Notes under the pieces: generated by a model | The model's input: the letters and a program-made list of their open reading frames with translations, nothing else | What the model was told of the DNA's origin: nothing | Database searches by the model: none | In this document: positions 18,430 to 31,230 of the stretch, one piece after another | How the letters are laid out: every line of letters begins with the position of its first letter | How positions within the stretch are numbered: the stretch's first letter is position 1 | Made by a program: the position numbers and the translations under genes | NCBI RefSeq assembly: GCF_019112545.1 | Contig: NW_025064943.1 | Location: 138,009-187,129 of the forward strand | Direction of reading: 5' to 3' | From: Guyanagaster necrorhizus | Lineage: Eukaryota > Basidiomycota > Agaricomycetes > Agaricales > Physalacriaceae | DNA: 49,121 nucleotides

Positions 18430-21400
18430 TTAATTTAGGGATAATTCATAATTGTGTATGGCCTCATCTATGTCCATCAGTTTTTTGTTGATCCATTGAT
18501 TGGATTCCAGTCTGTAGCCCTTCCAGCTCACAAGATAATCCACCATCATTGTTGTCTCCCTGCCTTTTGCCTTTATTTTGCATAGTTTGTGGTTAAGGAC
18601 TTGATAGATTTCATAGTGTCCTTTATCATCAATCAGGTCCAGTGGTGGTGGCAGAGGTTTCTCCTGGTTAGGAAATGCAGGTGTGATGTATGGTGACAAT
18701 AACATCTTGTTGAAGATGTCATGTATTTTCCATGAAGTTGGCAGATAGAGTTTGTAGGCACTTGCCCCGATTTTTGAGATGATCAGGAATAGGCCTGTGC
18801 ATTTGTCTGTGAGTTTTCACTTGGGTTGTGGAAGGTGGAGGTTGGTTGTATCCAGCCAGACTTTATCATATTGCATTTTCATGAATGTTATGGCTTTTTC
18901 TAAAGCTGCCTTTGTTTCCATGTGAATCTTTGTCATTGTAAAGGCAAAGTCTGTGGATGCAGGCATGGTCATTCAATGTCATTCTTTTTGAGCAATATGT
19001 GGGTGTCATCTGTGGTTGATGAAAAATAGTGTCTTTCCTGTTGCAGAATGAACTTGGTTGTTGTGTTAAAAGACTGCAAGGGCCAGCCATTCTACCCAGT
19101 CATCCTGGCAGTAGTTGATGAAAAGTCATAAATACTTTTTAATTTCTTGGTTGGCATGTTCCATCTGCCCATTGGTCTGTGGGTGATATGCAGTGGACAT
19201 GTTGTGCTTGATGTGTAGGAGTCAGTACAGATTGTCAAGGAATTTAGAGATAAACTGTGGTCCTCTGTCTAAAATAATGACTTGTAGCATGCTATATTTT
19301 GCATATACCTTATCTTGTAATAATTTTACCCATCCTTCCAAGGTTAGTTCAGTTGAACAGGTGATCAGAATGATTGCTTTTGAGAAGCGATTGACTATGA
19401 TGATGATTGTGTCATATCTGTTACAGTCTGGCAGGCCAGTGATCATATCCACAGAAATGTGGGTCCATGATGAGGCTGAGACCTCATTTGGGTGTAAAAG
19501 AGTGGCTCAGGCTTGCATTGATGACTTTCCCCATTGACAGACTTCATATGCCTTGACATACATGATAATGTCATTGTCCATTTTGGGCCACCAATACTCC
19601 TGTAGCACCAGTTCTTTGGTTTTGGCAATGCCGGGGTGACCAGCAGTGGTATGATCATGGCAAGTAGTGATAATTTTGCCTCAAAGCCTCTGGTCTTGTG
19701 GAATATAGATGCATCTGTTATAGCAGATTAATCCTCCTTCCTTCATCATTTCTTGTTCATGGTTGAGTTAGGGGGCTACTCATTGGTCTCATTTGTGGCT
19801 ATCACAAGTTGCACTTTTTATGTGCTCATGAATTTCCTCCTCCATCAGCATTATCATGGCCCTGAAGTGTTCAGGGCACAGTAGTGTCACTTCTTCATTA
19901 TTGGCCTCTCCTTGATCATGATCTGCCCTTCAACTAAGTAGGTCAGCCTTTTTATTGGCCATCCCTGCTTTATGGTGAAGAGTGTACTGATACTGACTTA
20001 GTTCCATGACCCACCTCGCCTGCCAGTGATTGAGCTTCTGAGATTGTTGGAAATATTGACAATTTTATGGTCAGTCTAGATTTTGAAGATCTCAGCTGCC
20101 CCAATCAGGTAGTATCACCACTCTTTAAGGGCAAGCATGATGGCGAGAAGCTCTTTGTTATAGATTTTATAGTTTCATTTTATAATGGTGAGTGTTTTGA
20201 TAGGAATGTGACTGGTCACCACTTGTTGTCTTGCTCCTAGGATAATATGGCTTCAATTGCCCCTTTGCTTGAGTCGGCCTTGACTCAGAACTTCCCTTCT
20301 TGAGTTGGGATTGCAAGGATAATGTCTTCTGCTAGTCACCTTTTGAGATCATTAAAGGTGGTTTGCTGGAAAAGACCCTAAGTCCAAGAGGCATTGCCAG
20401 TTAACTGTGTCATTGGGCAGACTACCTTGCTATAGTCTTGGATAAAGCATCAGTAAAAGTTTATAAACCTGAGAAATGACTGGAGCTCCTTTTTTCTGAT
20501 TGGCTCTGGCCATTCTGTCACTCCTGCAACTTTAATGGGGTCCATCTGGATGCTTCCTTCCAAGATAATGACTCCCAAATACTCTGTCTCAAGTACTTCA
20601 AACTTGCACTTTTCGGCTTTAAGGAATAGTTTATGCTTCCTCATGAGGCTAAATACTTGTTGTACTAGCCTCCTATATTCCTCCTTCATCTTGGACATGA
20701 TTAAAATGTCATTGAGGTAGATGGTGACCTTTCTGATGGCAATGAGTTCTTTGAATATGTCATTCATCATCCACTGGAATGTGGCTGGAGAATTAGTAAG
20801 GCCAAAGAATATAACCATTGGTTTGAACAGCTCTTGGTTTGTTCTGAATGCTGCCTTTCACTCATCACCCTCCTTGATTCAGACATTGTTATATTCCCAT
20901 CAGACATTAAGCTTAGTATAGTACTTGGCACCCTGAAGCTTGTCCATTAGTTCAGAGATCAGCAGAAGGGGATATTGATTTTTTATGATCATTTCATTAA
21001 GCTTCCGGTAGTCCTGAACTGGCTGGAGCTTGCCATCTTTCTTTTTAATGAAAAAGAATGGCGATGCCATAGGTGACTTGGAAGATCTAATGTGTCTGCT
21101 AGACAGGTTCTCATCAAGGAACTTGTCAAGCTCCTGCTGCTCATAGTTGCTAAGCAGATAAGTCTTGCAGTCCAAGTTGGCATTTGCATTTGGGATGAGT
21201 TCAATGGTATGGTTCCAGGGCTTCAGCTTTGGCAACTCATTGAAACTTTCCTTTTTGAATAAGTCTTTGAAGTCATATGCTCAGTCGGGTACCATCTCCT
21301 CAAAGATTTTTTCCACCTTCTGCTCATTGGCTTTGGTGGCCAGGTCATTGGCATGATGTATTGCACATATGTGCAACTCCTGTTGAAAGTCTACAGCCAG

Positions 21401-22440
21401 AATTGTTTCTCCATCCTCCATCTCTTTATCCCATTGATTCTTCAGGTCTTCATCGGAGAGTTTGAATAGGATCTTTCAGCAGTGGCATCTTGCAAATGTG
21501 ATCCATTCAGTCTTCCAATTGATTAGTGGGTTGTAGCATATCAACCAGTCATGACCAAGAAAGACTTCTTTGGTCCTGAGGTCTGTAACCACCAGATCAA
21601 TCTGCTCTGAATGGTCTCTGATAGTGAGCCTGAGCTCCATGAATTCAGTGATTGAGCTGGCTTGGTTCTTTGTTCTATCAGCATTGTAGACTGGAATTGG
21701 AGCAGCTGTGGCTTGGGTCAGGAGCTGGTGCTTGTCGACAAAGGCACGATTAATAGAGCTTCCAGTGCATCTGCTGTCGATAAGCACTGTTACCATGTAC
21801 ATTATCTGAGACATGAGGGTCTCGATTTGGACTTTGATGAGCAAGTCCCATCCAGTCATCTTGGACTGCCAGATGAACTTCCATAGTCCCCTGAGCTTGT
21901 CGAGCCACTCCAGGGCTCAGCATCATTCAGCTTTCCTCATTCCCTCTACCATTTAGTCAATGACTTCCTCAGCCTGGGTCCAGTGGATCCAGTTTTTGAG
22001 CACGGCTTTTGCTATGGCTTCATTTGTGGTGTCTTTGATGGCCCTCCATGTTCACTTGGTATTGAATGGTTTGAGCCAGGTTTTGGGGCTCTCTGCCTCT
22101 GTTCAGCCTGAAGGCACTTGAGTTCTTTTGTGCAATTCTCTGATGTGTGGGGTACAACTGGGTATATTCAAATGCATGATATGACTAGGCATAGAAGTAT
22201 CTACAGAGGTACTATCAGTCTGACTAGCAGCTGGGGTTTGCACACCATAAGTCCTTTTGGCCAGTCCAGTGGAATCACTCACTGGCTGGCCTTGTCTTTT
22301 ACTTCCTTGACTTTAGTTTCCTTCCCCAGTTCTTCATCCTCTTTTTGTAGTTTAGTGATCTGAGCTCAGATGTCTTCTTGGGTCCTCTTCTTCTTTGGGC
22401 AGTCTTTCACCATATGCCCCTTCTGTCTGCAATTGAAACA
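18430..22440 (-). pseudogene. pol: Ty3-B pol with C-terminal chromodomain, inactivated
   Basis: Order on the minus strand: protease (about 21476-21860), RT (about 20450-21235), RNase H, integrase core pieces (19222-19660), GPY/F region, then a chromodomain at 18430-18640 (Tyr-Glu-Ile-Tyr...Tyr-Leu-Val-Ser-Trp-Lys-Gly-Tyr...Gln-Trp). The chromodomain makes this a chromovirus; such domains target chromatin. Active-site losses: protease Asp-Ser-Gly is Asp-Ser-Arg (21770-21778), RT motif A Leu-Asp-Val is Leu-Asn-Val (20903-20917), and the Asp-Asp box is Leu-Asn-Asp (20708-20719). There are many stops and at least one frameshift between RT and integrase. Gag and pol overlap in the -1 frame as in Ty3-A. 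Confidence 0.9.
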
Positions 22441-23414
22441 TTTCTCTTCCTTTTTCATGCAGTCTATGTCCATCAGCTTTCCTGTTCCTGTGTACATAGT
22501 CCTGGTTCCAGTTTTGTAGGAGGTCAGGGCAGAAGAGGTTCTCTGTGGTTTCCTGGCAGTTGTCTCCAATGCTTTGTTCAGAGTTGGCAGGGTCAATTTC
22601 TTGATATAATCTTGCAAGGTCGATGATTCTGCTTTCTGCCTTTGCTGCTCCTTGTACATCTCGATGATCCTTTCCTTCCACCCATCATATCCCACCAGCA
22701 TTAGCATTTTGATGCTGATAGCAGAGATCATCATGATGTATGAGGAGGGGATGCCTTGCTTGAGTGCTTCGACTATTTGACCATTGTTGGCCATGTCCTC
22801 CCAGATGCCTGCCAGCTTGGTGAGCCATTCCAGCTCATTGAAGTAATCTATTGCCACCTTATCTCCCATTTTGTACTCCTTGATCTTTTGTTTGTGTACT
22901 TCTTGTACAGCCAGATCAATAAATTTGTTGTTCAACATCTGCTTGAACACCAGCCATGAGAGGTATCAGTAATGCTCCTGCACTGCTGATCAAAAATTAG
23001 GGGAGATAAGGATCCACCATGTTTTCACCTTCTCTTCAAGGTAGGAAGCAGTGAAGACAACTTTATTCATGTCAGTTCCTAGATACCTAGTATAAACTTC
23101 AAAGTATTGTTTGCAATCCACAAGAAAGCAGTCGATATCATTAGATGCCCCCTTAAAGGGGTGGGGTTTTCATAGGAGATCTGAGTGACATTGGAGGACC
23201 ACTGCATCATGGGGTAGTGCTCCCATTGGATTGGGCCACTCTGAGAAAGGAGGTCATTGCCACTCATGCAGTAGTTCAGGAAAGAAGTGTAGGGAGTTAT
23301 CATCTGCTACTGGACTCCCTTGTGGTGGCTTGTCTCTTCATATGATGATGCCATTGCAGATGGTAAATCCTAGTCATACTGCTTCCAGATTATTCCGCAT
23401 TGGTTCCTTCCTGC
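22279..23414 (-). pseudogene. gag: Ty3-B gag, C-terminal part (capsid and zinc knuckle)
   Basis: Matches Ty3-A gag: the capsid C-part with Asp-Tyr-Phe-Asn-Glu-Leu, the knuckle Cys-Phe-Asn-Cys-Arg-Gln-Lys-Gly-His-Met...Cys (about 22395-22440), and a Lys/Glu-rich tail ending at the TGA at 22279, the same place as in Ty3-A. Stops occur within. The N-terminal part is displaced beyond R2. Confidence 0.85.
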
Positions 23415-25235
23415 TGACATGCCCTCTCCATGTTCAGGCATGTAAAATTGCGAAAATTGCGAATACATGGACTGCATTCCAGTCCAGTAAACATGTAACA
23501 GAAAATAGGACTAGAGCACATAGAAACCTAGCTATCATAATGATAAACTGAAGTAACAATAAGCAGAGTGCATGGCCTAGTAACAGACTAATACCAGAGG
23601 GGTTAGGCTGCATGTGAGGTCCCAGCACTCGGCCCTAAATGTGCCAATACTATTACAAGAGGACATGCTAAAAATAAAAAGACTACAATCAAAATATGAT
23701 CAGCAAGTCTGATCACATTGATCAAAGATGCACAGCCATTGATGCCCTGATGGGACATGCCTTAGAACAGAGAACTGAGACCCAAAGAAAGATATCTGAG
23801 TAATGAGTATTGAACAGAGGAATAGATGGGTGACAATAAGCTAACAAGTAGAGAAATATTACTTCAGGAATGAATAGCATGGGTACTGCCCTGAGACTTG
23901 TGCATATACATATGGTGCCTTAGCATGCATAACACAGTGAGGGACTCTGCATCATACCAAGAAATGGCACCTTTGGTGAGTCAGATGGAATGACTGGTTG
24001 GACACAGGGAAGCAGAACATAGCCATTGTGGCTGGCTCCTGACACGAGAAATAACTCTGGGGGTCTGGAACAGTTTATCACTGTCAGAGATGTCATCAGG
24101 GAAATAAGAAAGCAAGCAGACCTGGCAAGGCCAGCTAGCTGATGTCAGCTAGTGAAGGAACAGCAGGCACAGTCATTGTCTGGAAGAGAATAAGCACAGC
24201 AACTGCGATATGCACATGAATAATACCTGCAGGATCTGGCATGGAGTCCTGCACTTTGAGGATACCATAGTAGGATTGTATTAGTAAGTATCCTAGTAGA
24301 GTATTTAAATATGGTATTGTATGACTGGGAGAGAGAGTTTTCTGACCCTCCACAGTTGCAGTGTATTGGGCACAGAAAGCCTTGCACTCTAGCTCTGGGT
24401 TTGTGTTAGTAACTCCAGGCGAAAGAATAAACTGATTATTGATATCACTAAGAGTGCTGTGAGAACTAAGTGAGGCATCAAAGCTCACAAAGGACTTGAG
24501 CCCTGTTTGATAAGAGGTTTTGGATTGTGCTTTAACCTGAGAATAAGAGAGCAGTGTCTGAAGGGCATCATCTTGAGTTTTTGAGGTATTTGTGATGCGT
24601 GGCACTACAGGTGGCAGAGGTTCAAACCCTTTGGCTTGATTAGTGTGTGCTCTTGTGTTATTTCTGCAGATTGGCAGAGGTTCAAACCCTTTGGTCTGTC
24701 AGATGGGGTTTTATTGTGTTTGTGTCTCTGGATCACATAGGTTTGAATCCTGTGGGTCTACAATCAGTTTGGAAACTTAGAAACAGAGATCTGTGCTCTT
24801 TGGCACTTGTGGATGTGTTTGTGATTGGTTTTTGCTTAGAGCACAAAGCTTTGAGTTGTGTATTGTGTGTGTTAGGGATTTGAGTTGATCTGTGCTTGGA
24901 ACCATTTGAGAGTTTTGAAGGAGTGTTTTGACATATTGTATTGAGTTGCAGTACCCTTTGCCTTGAGGCCCAGCAACACCAGTTGCCACCTCTTGTTTTG
25001 ATAAAATGAAAAGCTTTGAGACTTAGAAAGACCTTGGACTGTTGTAAGCATGCTATTACTGTTCGCATGCTCTGATCTTATTGAAGAAGACAATTATATT
25101 TGTTGATTGCTACTTTTATCACATTATAATCCTCCCACAAACTAAGAGTTTTGTGTGTGTGTTGGTGTGAGTGTGGACAGTGGATAATGCTCTGCTGTAT
25201 CTGTTTTCATCTTGCACATGCTCAGATCCTCTTCA
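23415..25235. repeat. Repeat R, copy R2 (about 1.82 kb), inserted in Ty3-B gag
   Basis: Begins TGACATG and ends TCTTCA. CTGC(T) lies on both sides (23411-23415 and 25236-25240). Ty3-A gag shows the uninterrupted site near 4795-4815. Contents: a TATTTAAAT box near 24303 and three B-box-like motifs at 24619, 24679 and 24740 about 60 bp apart; I recognise no coding region. It is the most complete copy here. TG...CA ends and a 4-5 bp duplication suggest a large solo LTR or a non-autonomous LTR-type element. Confidence 0.75.
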
Positions 25236-25932
25236 CTGCTCCTGGTTGCTTTGTCAGGAGGGGGCTGTGCTCTCAGGAGTCAGCTTTCTTTGCTGGTCCA
25301 TGGGTTTCAATAGGATGAGAGTACTTTTCTGGGTTGAGATTGGGATTGAGAGAGCCAAGTTGCTGTTGAGCAGGAGGAGAGAGTGGAGTATGAAAATGTG
25401 CTTCTGAAAGATGGGACCATATATACAGCTCATTTCAGATTCTCATAGGGTGTGTGCAGCATGGGACAGATTGTCACTGGCATCTGATATGCCAGCAGTC
25501 TTTGAACTTGGTCTTCAGGATGTCTCTGGTTGTATTGGACTGCAGCATAGTCTGTTGCTGCATGTCTTAGGATTTCTGTCCTTTTGTCAGTTGTAGAATC
25601 AAGATATAATTGTCCTAATTGTGATGCTGCCCAAGCAGCATCATGCTATAAGAAGTTTACCTCTTGCAGGTAATATTCCTGGTATTCCTGCATCCTCACC
25701 CTCTTTATTTTCTGCTCCAATTCTTCTTCATCCATTGATTCGAGTAAACCATATCCAAGAACCCCACCAGGACAGGGTGGGTCACTGCTCTCAGTTTCCT
25801 CCTTCTCTGTTTCCTCAAGGAGGAAATTGGTGGGCAGGTCATAGAAACTCTCTGCCTCACCCAGTTGTATCATTGTCCCACTGCCCTGGCTGGGTGCTTG
25901 GCCCAGCAGCTGCAGGATCTGGTGTATTATCA
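25236..25932 (-). pseudogene. gag: Ty3-B gag, N-terminal part
   Basis: The ATG position (near 25932) matches that of Ty3-A gag. Contains Phe-Tyr-Asp-Leu-Pro, an acidic Glu-rich tract and a charged helix ending Gln-Glu-Tyr-Tyr-Leu-Gln-Glu before a stop at 25646. The gag frame is also open upstream to 26971, overlapping the upstream ORF. Confidence 0.75.
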
Positions 25933-27251
25933 TAGGCAGCAGCAGGTTGACTGCTGATATTGGAGTCATATTGGTTTCTGCCAGTTGCTCTTGCTGCCTC
26001 CACTTGCTTGTGATAGAGATGGATGTTCTGTTAGTAGTCATCATCAATAAGTTGTCCAATGACTCTACTTCCAGGAAATCCTCAGAGTGCATGGGCAGAG
26101 ATGTGGGCATTTCCAGGGGCTCAAAGTCTGTAGTGTCTGAGGACAGACTCATTACTCCTGAAGGTGGAGTCGATGCTGGGGGTTCACTGAGAAGAGGGGT
26201 ACTGTGGGATTGGAGGGTGGTGGCCCCTCCTGGTTCAAGTACTGTCAGCCTAATATTCAGGGGTTCTGCTTCATGATGTACTGGGTTCTCTGAAGATGGA
26301 GGAGGAGAGGGAGGGGTCTGCTCATACTGGCATGAGTATGCTGGTGACCTCTGGGCAGAGTCCATACCAGTTTGAGACATTGGCCCTGGCCAATTGGTCT
26401 CTCTCCACTTCTCGCTGGCAGTCTTGGTTCTGCTCATTGTACTTGCTGGCTTCTCTTCTTTGTGACTCCTCCTCCATATGTTAGTCCTCAGGTTTGCGAT
26501 GTATTGGCTGTGACTCACTATGCTGCCTACACTCCTCTTGTTAGATGGCATCATCATAGTTGAAGAGGACAGTAAAGTCTCAGGTTGGGAAGTACTGACA
26601 TATGGTTTCTTTCCATACTTCTCATCATCTTTGTTCATTGTCTGGCTGGTCTGAGGGGTCCTGCCCCACCCTGGTGCCAGGTCTGACAGGGGAATGGGCA
26701 TTGTGAGACTGGCTGCCAGGTGTTGGGGCACAGGATCTTGAAGCCATCCAAGGGACATTGAAAGAGTCCCTGGCATGGTCAGCAATCCCATGGGTATGGA
26801 AGGCAGAAGAATGAGTGGAGGAGGGGGACTAGCAGAAGAAATCCTCTGGGAGGTCCTGGTCCTCATGGTTGAAGATGATGTCTGGTATAAGGATTCCATA
26901 TTTCTTTGGGAGGCTAGAGTGCTGGTTTCCAGGTTGAGGGGAGTGTTGTCTTCTCTCTTCTTTCTGACCATCTCTCTGATGCAAGCTGCTATGCCCAGCT
27001 TCTGAGGGCTGGTAGATCATTCATTGGGATTCAGGGATGTCATGGAGCAGGAGGTCAGAGGTTACATTGCATAGTATATATTGGATGTTTTAAAATTCCT
27101 GATAGTGTCTAATAGCCCAGGCAGTAATAGAATGGCATTCTCTGCACAGCTGAATGATCACCAAAAGGCCAATCAGTGTTCTGATGATGGAGGTGAGGAG
27201 TTTGAAGAACTCATAGTTGAAATTCAGATTGTTGTTACTAGAGAGAGGCAT
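25839..27251 (-). pseudogene. Upstream ORF (ORF1) of Ty3-B, decayed
   Basis: ATG at 27251, 57 nt from the LTR. The first 60 residues align closely with Ty3-A: a hydrophobic segment at residues about 15-37, then Trp-Ala-Ile-Arg-His-Tyr-Gln-Glu-Phe, Ile-Leu-Cys-Asn-Val-Thr and His-Asp-Ile-Pro. Downstream, Phe-Asn-Tyr-Asp-Asp-Ala and Asn-Ala-His-Ile-Ser align too. The conserved terminal TGA is at 25839. Start and end are in one frame despite numerous stops, so net length change is in threes. Family unknown. Confidence 0.7.
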
Positions 27252-27307
27252 TCAGTTTCTCAGCACAATCGAGCTTGAGAAAGGGAAGCAAGAAGCTTTG
27301 AGCTAAT

Positions 27308-27766
27308 TGTTAGACCCAAGTGTCATGTGAGCAGAACCATGTGATAGACAGAAGCTACCTCACACTTCAGGTAGTCATCTGAATCCACTGATGTGATTCT
27401 TTGCAGTGTGGCACAAGGCTAATGATGTAGCTTGAGAGTAGAATAGTATGAATAAACTTTAGCTTGAAGCTGGGGATTACCAGTGAGAGTGAGCCTCCTT
27501 AAATACAGTTTCTAGTCCACTATTAATACTCATACTTATTGTGTGTTTCTCTATCCTAGGTGCTTATTGTCCTTGAGCATCATTACCATACATAAAAGGT
27601 CAATTGTATGTTTGTTGTTAGATGTTGGTTGTATTGAAGAACCATAGTGAAGTCAGTCTGTTGTGATGACCAAGCTTATCTCATGGTTCTAAGCACTTGT
27701 CCTTTGGTGCCTTGACTAAGCATAAGATAGGGGTTTTTTAGAAGTGAAAAGAGAAAAATTGTAACA
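27308..27766 (-). repeat. 5' LTR of Ty3-B (459 bp)
   Basis: TGTTAGACCC...ATTGTAACA, the same length as the 3' LTR. Carries TATTTAA (27499-27505) and the 13-mer at 27459-27471 whose complement lies just inside the element (27294-27306, one base from the LTR), both altered at the former CpG. Confidence 0.95.
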
Positions 27767-30700
27767 CCATGACACTTGCAGTATATAGCAAGAAGTCTAA
27801 TTCAAAAGTCACATGTTACAGATGTGGGGAAACTGGTCACATCAGAACAAATTGCCTAAATAGGAAGAAGAATTCTGGAAAGTCATGAAAAGAAAAGGGA
27901 AAGGGCCAGACTCAGGCATATATTGCCAAATTGGACTCAGAAGAAGATGACTATGTATTTTGTGCAACAGATGTCACACTTATCTCACTCTCAGGAGTAT
28001 CATGGCTAGGGGACTCTGGCACTATTAGACATATAGTCAAAAATAGATTATATTTTTTTGACTATGTTGAAACCCCAGGACATGAAGTCATTGGTGTAGG
28101 CAAATCCAAAGGCTTGGAAAGGGGAACTGTCAAGATTAAAATAGTTGAAGGAGAAAAGATCACTCCAGTCACACTAAAAGAGTGCATCCACTGTCCTGAT
28201 GCACCATTTGATCTTATATCAATAGGGCATATTACAGATGCTGGATTTAAACTCAAATTCAAGGAGTCCAGAATGGATATTATCTCACCACATGGCAAGA
28301 TAATCAGTCATGGAGATAAAATATCAAAGCTGTACAGCCTTGACATCATTGTTCCAGAAATAGCCCAGATCCATGCTACAAAATCAGCCTGATCATGGTA
28401 AAAGTGGCACAAAACATTAGGCCACTTAAATATGGGATCAGTAAAGAGACTATTTAGGAAGAAAATGGTCAAGGGGATGAATATAGATGAGTCAGCCAAG
28501 CCTCAGACAGATTGCATAGCCTGCATAAAAGCCAAACATCATACCAAGCCATTTCCACAGGAAGCCAAAAGGGACTATACTGAAACAAGAGAAATGACAT
28601 TTTCATATCTATGGGGGCCAGCCCAAACTCAGGGTATCCATGGTGAAAGATATTACATAAGCTTCACAGATGGAAAATCCCAGAGGACAATGCTGTATTT
28701 TTTGAAGTCAAAGCAAGATACAGAAATTCAAAAGAAAATCCAGCAGTATCAAAAATACATCAAAGTCCACAAAGGGAAGGATCTGAAGTTTATGAGGATT
28801 GACAATGGAAAGAAATATGTCAATGAAGAGGTAAAGGAATACCTTCAGGACAATGGCATACAGTTGGAATTGACTGCAGCATACTCCCCATCTCAAAATG
28901 GAGTTGCTGAGAGAATAAATCGGACTCTTGTGGAGCATGCATGTGCTATGCTAGAAGAACATTACTTACTGAAGTTTCTATGGCCTAAGGCAGTGGCATA
29001 TGCCACATATTTGAAGAACTGATCACCAACTAGGGCCATCAAGAATGATTTAACCCCAGAAGAAGTGTTTCAGGGCATGAAACCAGATATTTCAGCACTT
29101 CAGGAATTTAGAGTAAAGTGCTGGGTGTTGCAACAAGATAACCAGAGGTCAAAACTGGACCTAAAGTCAAAGGAATTTATTTTCACAGATCTTACAGATG
29201 AATCCAGGGCCTGGAGATATTACAACTCTCAAACCAGGCAGATTCAGACCTCAAGAAATGTTATATTCCCTGAAAACAACACTACAGAGCCTATAGACAC
29301 TTACTATATAGTCTCCCACCCTTTGTCACTTGAGGGGGAGTCAGGGAGCAAAGTTGAGCAGACTCTGAATGGAAATGATGACATTTCAGATGATTCCATG
29401 GATGCCAGAAATGCTGAACCAAAAAGGGAAACAGTCTCTGATGTGTTATTGATCAAATCAAAGTTTCCAATATGGTGTATGAAAGTGATCAAGCCACATG
29501 ACAAATCAGTCCAGATTACATCAAAGACTCAACCGAGTTACCAGACACTTCATAATCCAAGTGTAAGAGCTGTGAAAACATCAGAACAACAGCGTACCTC
29601 AGAAGAATCATCTTTAGAAGCTGTAAATATTGCAATAGACTATGCATGCATTGGGAAAACTGCAGATAACCTCAGTGATGAGCCATTAAGCCTTGAAGAA
29701 GCCAAGACAAGGCCAGACTGGCATCATTGGAAGAAAGCAATGAATGAAGAATACAATCTATTGACTTTCCTAGGCACATGGCAGCTGGAAGAATTACCCA
29801 AAGACAGATCACTTGTGGATTGCAAGTGGACTTACAGATTGAAAAGGGATAATGATAGGAAAATCACCAGGTACAAGGCCAGACTTGTTGCAAAAGGATT
29901 TTCACAGGTATCTGGCATTGATTTCTTTGAGACATATGCACCAGTTGTCAGGCTGGACACATTCTGCCTACTCATGGCAATTGCCACTCAAAGAAACCTA
30001 ATCATTCATGGAATGGATGTTGTTGGAGCTTACTTAAATGATAAACTCAATGAATCCATTTACATGGCACAGCCACCTGAATATTCAGATGGGAGTGGAA
30101 AAGTGGCACACCTCAAATTAATGTTGTATGGACTCAAGCAATCTGGCCAAGTTTGGAATGACAAATTAAATGCTACATTTTTGAGACTTGGATACATCAG
30201 ATTGATCAGCAATCAATGTGTGTACATCAGACAAATGAGTTCTGGTCCCATAATCATAGCTGTACATGTCGACAACATGACACTGCTTGCCCCAGATGAT
30301 GAAACCATGTCTAAAATAAAAGAAGAGCTTAAGAAGAAGCTAAATGTCACAGACATGGAGGAGATTCAATATATATTGGGCATGAAGATAGACAGGAATA
30401 GGGACAAGAGCACTATCACTCTATCCCAGAAGGCATATATTCTCAAAGTACTTGAGTGAATGGGCATGAATGACTGCAAACCAGTCAAAATGCCTATGGA
30501 CCCAAATGTACAGCTAGAGAAAATTCTGACAGAAGACCCATGAGGCATTGACACAGCCACCAGGCAATATTACCATACTGGTGTCGGATCACTAATGTAT
30601 GTGGCCAATGGATCCCAGCCTGACATTGCACATGCTGTCACCGAATTAAGCAAGTATGTGCAGAATCTGGCTGCTGAGCATGTCACAGCCTTGAAGCAAG

Positions 30701-31230
30701 TTTTCCACTATCTGCAGGGAACTCTAGACTTCGGAATCACATATGGAGGGACTATGGATGAGCTGATACCTTATTCAGACTCAGACTGGGGAGAAAACAG
30801 AACAGATAGAAGATCAACATCTGGTTATGTCTGTACCTATGCAGGGGGAGCTGTTACTTGGAGTTCAAAGAAACAGCCCACTGTAGCCTTATCCACTATG
30901 GAAGCAGAATATATGGCCCTTGCACACACAACCTGGGAAGTAATTTGGCTATGAGTACTCTTAACTGAATTAGGATTGCCACCTTATGAAGCAACGACTA
31001 TTTTTGTCAACAATCAATCAGCAATCAAATTTGCTGAGAACCCTATATTCCATGCATGATCGAAGCATATAGACATACAGCACCACTTTGTTTGTGAGTG
31101 CATGGCTTCAAATGAAGTCAAAGTTCAGCACTGCACATCAGAGGAGAACTTAGCAGATATATTCACTAAAGGCCTACTAAGACCATTACATGAGTATTTA
31201 TCTGCAGGTATTCTAGGAACTCAGAATTGA
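27767..31230 (+). pseudogene. pol: copia gag end and pol, inactivated
   Basis: Continues the gag frame of 17350 after one copy of CCATG. Order: CCHC knuckle (27814-27855), protease (Asp-Ser-Gly at 28012-28020), integrase zinc site (His...His...Cys-Ile-Ala-Cys, about 28402-28550) and core with Asp-Asn-Gly and Glu-Arg, RT (about 29690-30360), RNase H (Ser-Asp-Ser-Asp-Trp, Met-Glu-Ala-Glu-Tyr, Lys-His-Ile-Asp). One frame throughout, no indels seen. Stops include 27886, two near 28390-28400, 29020, 30457, 30541, 30952 and 31060, mostly TGA. RT Asp-Asp is Asp-Asn (30265-30276), which would abolish catalysis. The order integrase before RT defines Ty1/copia. Confidence 0.93.

Larger units (their letters stand above)
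17938..27766 (-). mobile_element. Ty3-B: complete, decayed Ty3 chromovirus nested in copia
   Basis: Reads leftward from the 5' LTR (27308-27766) through the upstream ORF, gag (split by repeat R2), pol and chromodomain to the 3' LTR (17938-18396). CCATG flanks both ends (17933-17937 and 27767-27771), a perfect 5-bp target duplication. Without R2 the element is about 8.0 kb. CpG is nearly absent, and RT and protease active-site residues are lost. Confidence 0.95.

Noticed and set aside
24619..24700. tRNA gene suggested by GGTTCAAACCC
   Set aside because: No acceptor stem, D-arm or anticodon arm can be built around it, and the motif recurs every 60 bp.
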